The position numbers were made by a program, and so were the translations under genes. The notes under the pieces are model-generated. The model saw only the letters and a program-made list of their open reading frames with translations, searched no databases and was not told the DNA's origin. A stretch of 64,000 nucleotides of DNA from Nocardioides sp. SLBN-35. Its GTDB lineage: Bacteria; Actinomycetota; Actinomycetes; Propionibacteriales; Nocardioidaceae. The stretch spans positions 1,860,001 through 1,924,000 of the forward strand of contig NZ_VFNU01000001.1 in NCBI RefSeq assembly GCF_006715725.1, read 5' to 3'. This document shows, piece by piece, positions 61,338 to 64,000 of this stretch. Each line of letters begins with the position of its first letter. Position 1 is the first letter of the stretch.

Positions 61338-63128
61338 ATGACGCACGTCCTCTCCGCTGTCGCCTGGCCCTACGCGAACGGCCCCCGCCACATCGGCCAC
61401 GTGGCCGGCTTCGGCGTACCGTCCGACGTCTTCAGCCGGTACCAGCGGATGGCGGGCAGCGACGTCCTCATGGTCTCGGGCTCCGACGAGCACGGCACGC
61501 CGATCCTGATCGCCGCCGACGAGGCCGGGATGACCCCGCAGGAGCTGGCCGACAAGAACCACCGGCTCATCGTCGAGGACCTGGTCGGGCTCGGCATCAG
61601 CTACGACCTCTACACGCGCACCACCACGCGCAACCACCACGCGGTGGTCCAGGAGATGTTCCTGGGGGTCTACGAGAACGGCTACTTCGTCGAGCAGACG
61701 ACGTACGGCGCCATCTCGCCCTCCACCGGCCGCACCCTGCCCGACCGCTACATCGAGGGCACCTGCCCGATCTGCGGGTACGACGGTGCCCGCGGCGACC
61801 AGTGCGACAACTGCGGCAACCAGCTCGACCCGCACGACCTCATCGACCCGCGCTCGAAGATCAACGGCGAGACGCCGGAGTTCATCGAGACCCAGCACTT
61901 CTTCCTCGACCTGCCGGCGCTGGCCGACGCGCTGCAGGCCTGGCTCGACGAGCGCGAGGCGACCGGCCTGTGGCGGCCCAACGTCATCCGGTTCTCCAAG
62001 AACATCCTCAAGGAGATCCGCCCGCGCGCCATGACGCGCGACATCGACTGGGGCATCGCGATCCCGCTCGAGGGCTGGCAGGACAACCCGACGAAGAAGC
62101 TCTACGTCTGGTTCGACGCGGTCATCGGCTACCTCTCGGCCTCGATCGAGTGGGCCCGCCGCAGCGGCGACCCGGACGCGTGGCGCGCCTGGTGGAACGA
62201 CCCGGAGTCGCTGTCCTACTACTTCATGGGCAAGGACAACATCACCTTCCACTCCCAGATCTGGCCGGCCGAGCTGCTCGCGTACGCCGGCAAGGGGGCG
62301 CACGGGGGGAAGCCGCGCCAGTACGGCGAGCTCAACCTCCCGACCGAGGTCGTCTCGAGCGAGTTCCTCACGATGGAGGGCAAGAAGTTCTCCTCCTCGA
62401 AGAAGGTCGTCATCTACGTGCGCGACCTGCTCGCCCGCTACCAGCCCGACGCCTTCCGCTACTTCGTCGCCGCCGCCGGCCCGGAGAGCCAGGACTCGGA
62501 CTTCACGTGGGCCGAGTTCGTGCGTCGTACCAACGACGAGCTGGTCGCCGGCTGGGGCAACCTGGTCAACCGCACCGCCAACCTGATCGCCAAGAACTTC
62601 GGCGAGATCCCTGCCGCCGGCCCCCTGTCCGCCGAGGACGAGGCCGTGCTCGCGACCGTCGAGACGTCCTTCGACACCGTCGGCGACCTGATCGGCCGGC
62701 ACCGGCAGAAGCAGGCGATCGGCGAGGCGATGCGCGCGGTGGCCGAGGTCAACAAGTACGTCTCCGACTCCGAGCCGTGGAAGATCAAGGACGACGAGCA
62801 GCGGCTCGCCACGATCCTGCACGTGATGGCGCAGTGCGTCGCCGACCTCAACCTGGTGCTCAGCCCGTTCCTGCCGTTCTCGGCCAACGACGTCGACAGG
62901 GCGCTCGGCGGTGCGGGCGCGGTCGCACCGATGCCGGCCATCGAGGAGGTCACCGACCTCGACGACCCCGATCGCGGCTACCCGATCATCACCGGGGACT
63001 ACGCCGGCTTCCCCTCCTGGGGCAGGCACCCGGTCGAGGTCGGCCGCGCCGTCGCCAAGCCGACCCCGGTCTTCGTCAAGCTCGACCCGACGGTCGTCGA
63101 GGAGGAGCTGGCCCGGCTCGAGAGCTGA
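61338..63128 (+). CDS. metG: Methionyl-tRNA synthetase
   Basis: The 596-residue class I synthetase has HIGH (18-21), the zinc knuckle [18 protein letters not shown] (near 141-158) and KFSSSKK (350-356) in place of KMSKS. Length and single knuckle fit the actinobacterial form without a C-terminal tRNA-binding extension. It charges tRNA-Met. ATG 61338 lies 56 bp after the candidate RNA element. No T-box is seen. Confidence 0.97.
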   Translation: MTHVLSAVAWPYANGPRHIGHVAGFGVPSDVFSRYQRMAGSDVLMVSGSDEHGTPILIAADEAGMTPQELADKNHRLIVEDLVGLGISYDLYTRTTTRNHHAVVQEMFLGVYENGYFVEQTTYGAISPSTGRTLPDRYIEGTCPICGYDGARGDQCDNCGNQLDPHDLIDPRSKINGETPEFIETQHFFLDLPALADALQAWLDEREATGLWRPNVIRFSKNILKEIRPRAMTRDIDWGIAIPLEGWQDNPTKKLYVWFDAVIGYLSASIEWARRSGDPDAWRAWWNDPESLSYYFMGKDNITFHSQIWPAELLAYAGKGAHGGKPRQYGELNLPTEVVSSEFLTMEGKKFSSSKKVVIYVRDLLARYQPDAFRYFVAAAGPESQDSDFTWAEFVRRTNDELVAGWGNLVNRTANLIAKNFGEIPAAGPLSAEDEAVLATVETSFDTVGDLIGRHRQKQAIGEAMRAVAEVNKYVSDSEPWKIKDDEQRLATILHVMAQCVADLNLVLSPFLPFSANDVDRALGGAGAVAPMPAIEEVTDLDDPDRGYPIITGDYAGFPSWGRHPVEVGRAVAKPTPVFVKLDPTVVEEELARLES

Positions 63129-63131
63129 GTG

Positions 63132-64000
63132 ATGAGCCGTCGTCCCCGAGTGGTCGCCGTCGCCGTCGCGACGACGGTGGTCGTCGCTGCGCTCGGCGGT
63201 TTGGCGTGGGTGCGTGCCTCGTCGTCCGACGAGGCGGCCGCCGCAGCGAGGCGTTACGTCGACCTGGTCGCCTCGGGCGACGAGGACGAGCTCGCCGGCC
63301 TGGCGGCGATGACGGCGGAGGACACGGCTGCGCTCGACGATGCGGCCGGACTGCTGGCCGCCGCGGACGAGCGGATCGACGTCGTGTCCATCGGTGACCC
63401 CGTGGAGAGCGACGACGTGGTCGAGGTGGAGGTGCGCTACCGGCTCGCGGGGGAGGAGCACACCTGGCCACTGCGGCTCGGCAGAGTGGGCGACGACTGG
63501 CGCATCTCCTCCCCGATGGTGGGCTCGGTCGCCTGGGACGAGCCGGGCGTGCGGAACGTCGACACCGACATCCGTCTCGGCGGCAACGTGCTCGAGCGGC
63601 GGCCGAGGGTGCAGGACGGCGACGGTAGCGGGGAGAGCGTCCAGCCGCTCTACCCGGCCGTCTACGGCGCCGAGAAGCGGATCGACCCCTACTTCACCTC
63701 CACGCCCGCGCTCGTGGCGGTGCTGCCCGGTGCTCCCACGGCCGAGCCGTCGCTGCCCCTGGTGGCGACCGACGCCACCCGGCAGGCCCTCGCCGCGGAC
63801 TTCACCGCGAGTGCGGACGCCTGCGGCGGCCCCGAGGCCTTCGCCCGGTGTCCCTTCTTCGACCTCGTGCAGACGGCTCGCGCCGGTGGTGACCCCTCTG
63901 CGCCGGGCTGGTGGCGGGGGCTCGTCGGGACGCCGACGGTCGCGGTCGACTCCGTCCCCGACGGCATCACGGTCACGGGCGCCTTCCGCTATGCCGCCCG
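63132..64000 (+). CDS. Membrane-anchored NTF2-like hypothetical protein, 3' end outside window
   Basis: An open frame starts at ATG 63132 (or GTG 63129) right after metG and stays open to the window end, so at least 289 residues are coded. A basic start (MSRRPRV) and one hydrophobic helix (about 7-26) are followed by AAAAARRYVDLVASGDEDELAGLAAM, which resembles the first helix of NTF2-like domains, then a beta-rich part and a region with two Cys (ADACGGPEAFARCPFF). I do not recognise the full family. Confidence 0.75.
   Translation, partial: MSRRPRVVAVAVATTVVVAALGGLAWVRASSSDEAAAAARRYVDLVASGDEDELAGLAAMTAEDTAALDDAAGLLAAADERIDVVSIGDPVESDDVVEVEVRYRLAGEEHTWPLRLGRVGDDWRISSPMVGSVAWDEPGVRNVDTDIRLGGNVLERRPRVQDGDGSGESVQPLYPAVYGAEKRIDPYFTSTPALVAVLPGAPTAEPSLPLVATDATRQALAADFTASADACGGPEAFARCPFFDLVQTARAGGDPSAPGWWRGLVGTPTVAVDSVPDGITVTGAFRYAA

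Overview
The window is 64 kb of very GC-rich DNA with dense, short-spaced genes, many GTG/TTG starts and frequent ATGA or GTGA overlaps. The gene content fits an actinobacterium of the Nocardioidaceae type (Nocardioides-like): WYL regulators, DUF3618, a GAF-ANTAR regulator, a Ser/Thr kinase with a septum-formation-like ectodomain, EttA, a MetG with a zinc knuckle, a group II truncated globin, tandem dynamin-like GTPases and paired FluC channels. I see no transposase, integrase, phage gene, CRISPR array or secondary-metabolite cluster. This reads as ordinary chromosome with five tRNA genes (Leu, Lys, His, Arg; four are listed with coordinates because only four were found) - to be exact, four tRNA genes, all on the minus strand.

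Layout. 1-14 kb: the end of a giant secreted Ig-like/PKD/SGNH-hydrolase protein, tRNA-Leu, an M20 peptidase, a Vps62-like membrane protein, a membrane protein of unknown role, peroxiredoxin Bcp, and a nickel/cobalt ECF transporter (cbiM, PDGLE protein, cbiQ, cbiO) behind a Nur-box-like operator, running on into DUF3618 and GroES-like genes. 14-28 kb: a secreted penicillin-acylase-type enzyme, a crotonase, a WYL regulator pair, a palindromic MITE-like element, a GAF-ANTAR regulator whose Shine-Dalgarno lies in a hairpin, a Ser/Thr kinase, a phosphodiesterase, two MarR units with nearby operators, and a pirin. 28-39 kb: tRNA-His, orn, a MauE/DsbA-like redox pair, an adenosine-deaminase-type enzyme with a glutaryl-CoA-dehydrogenase-like enzyme, an ABC ATPase with a GntR regulator, tRNA-Arg, a DUF4396 gene behind a CsoR-type palindrome, malic enzyme, a universal stress protein and aminopeptidase P. 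39-47 kb: PrsW protease with two dynamin-like GTPases, an SSB paralogue, ettA, and a fluoride riboswitch with two FluC genes. 47-64 kb: MarR and GNAT, a beta-oxidation group (thiolase, double-hotdog thioesterase, crotonase), an ECF sigma factor, truncated globin with MscS, PepN, a CHAP hydrolase, a DsbA-like oxidoreductase, a peptidoglycan-recognition amidase, metG and a protein cut by the window end.

The most unusual material is intergenic. Three gaps hold back-to-back palindromic units of about 32 bp that abut stop codons; one is an exact mirror of three units against three. Two other gaps hold copies of an unrelated element of about 155 bp whose cores align without gaps and whose outer stems differ in sequence but pair in the same place, with G-U pairs on the same strand in both. 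That pattern suggests a structured RNA. A 187-bp near-perfect palindrome lies between a WYL gene and an SRPBCC gene.

Several small regulons can be read from operators: nickel (Nur-like), copper (CsoR-like), fluoride (riboswitch), MarR autoregulation, and a KstR-like site at a crotonase.
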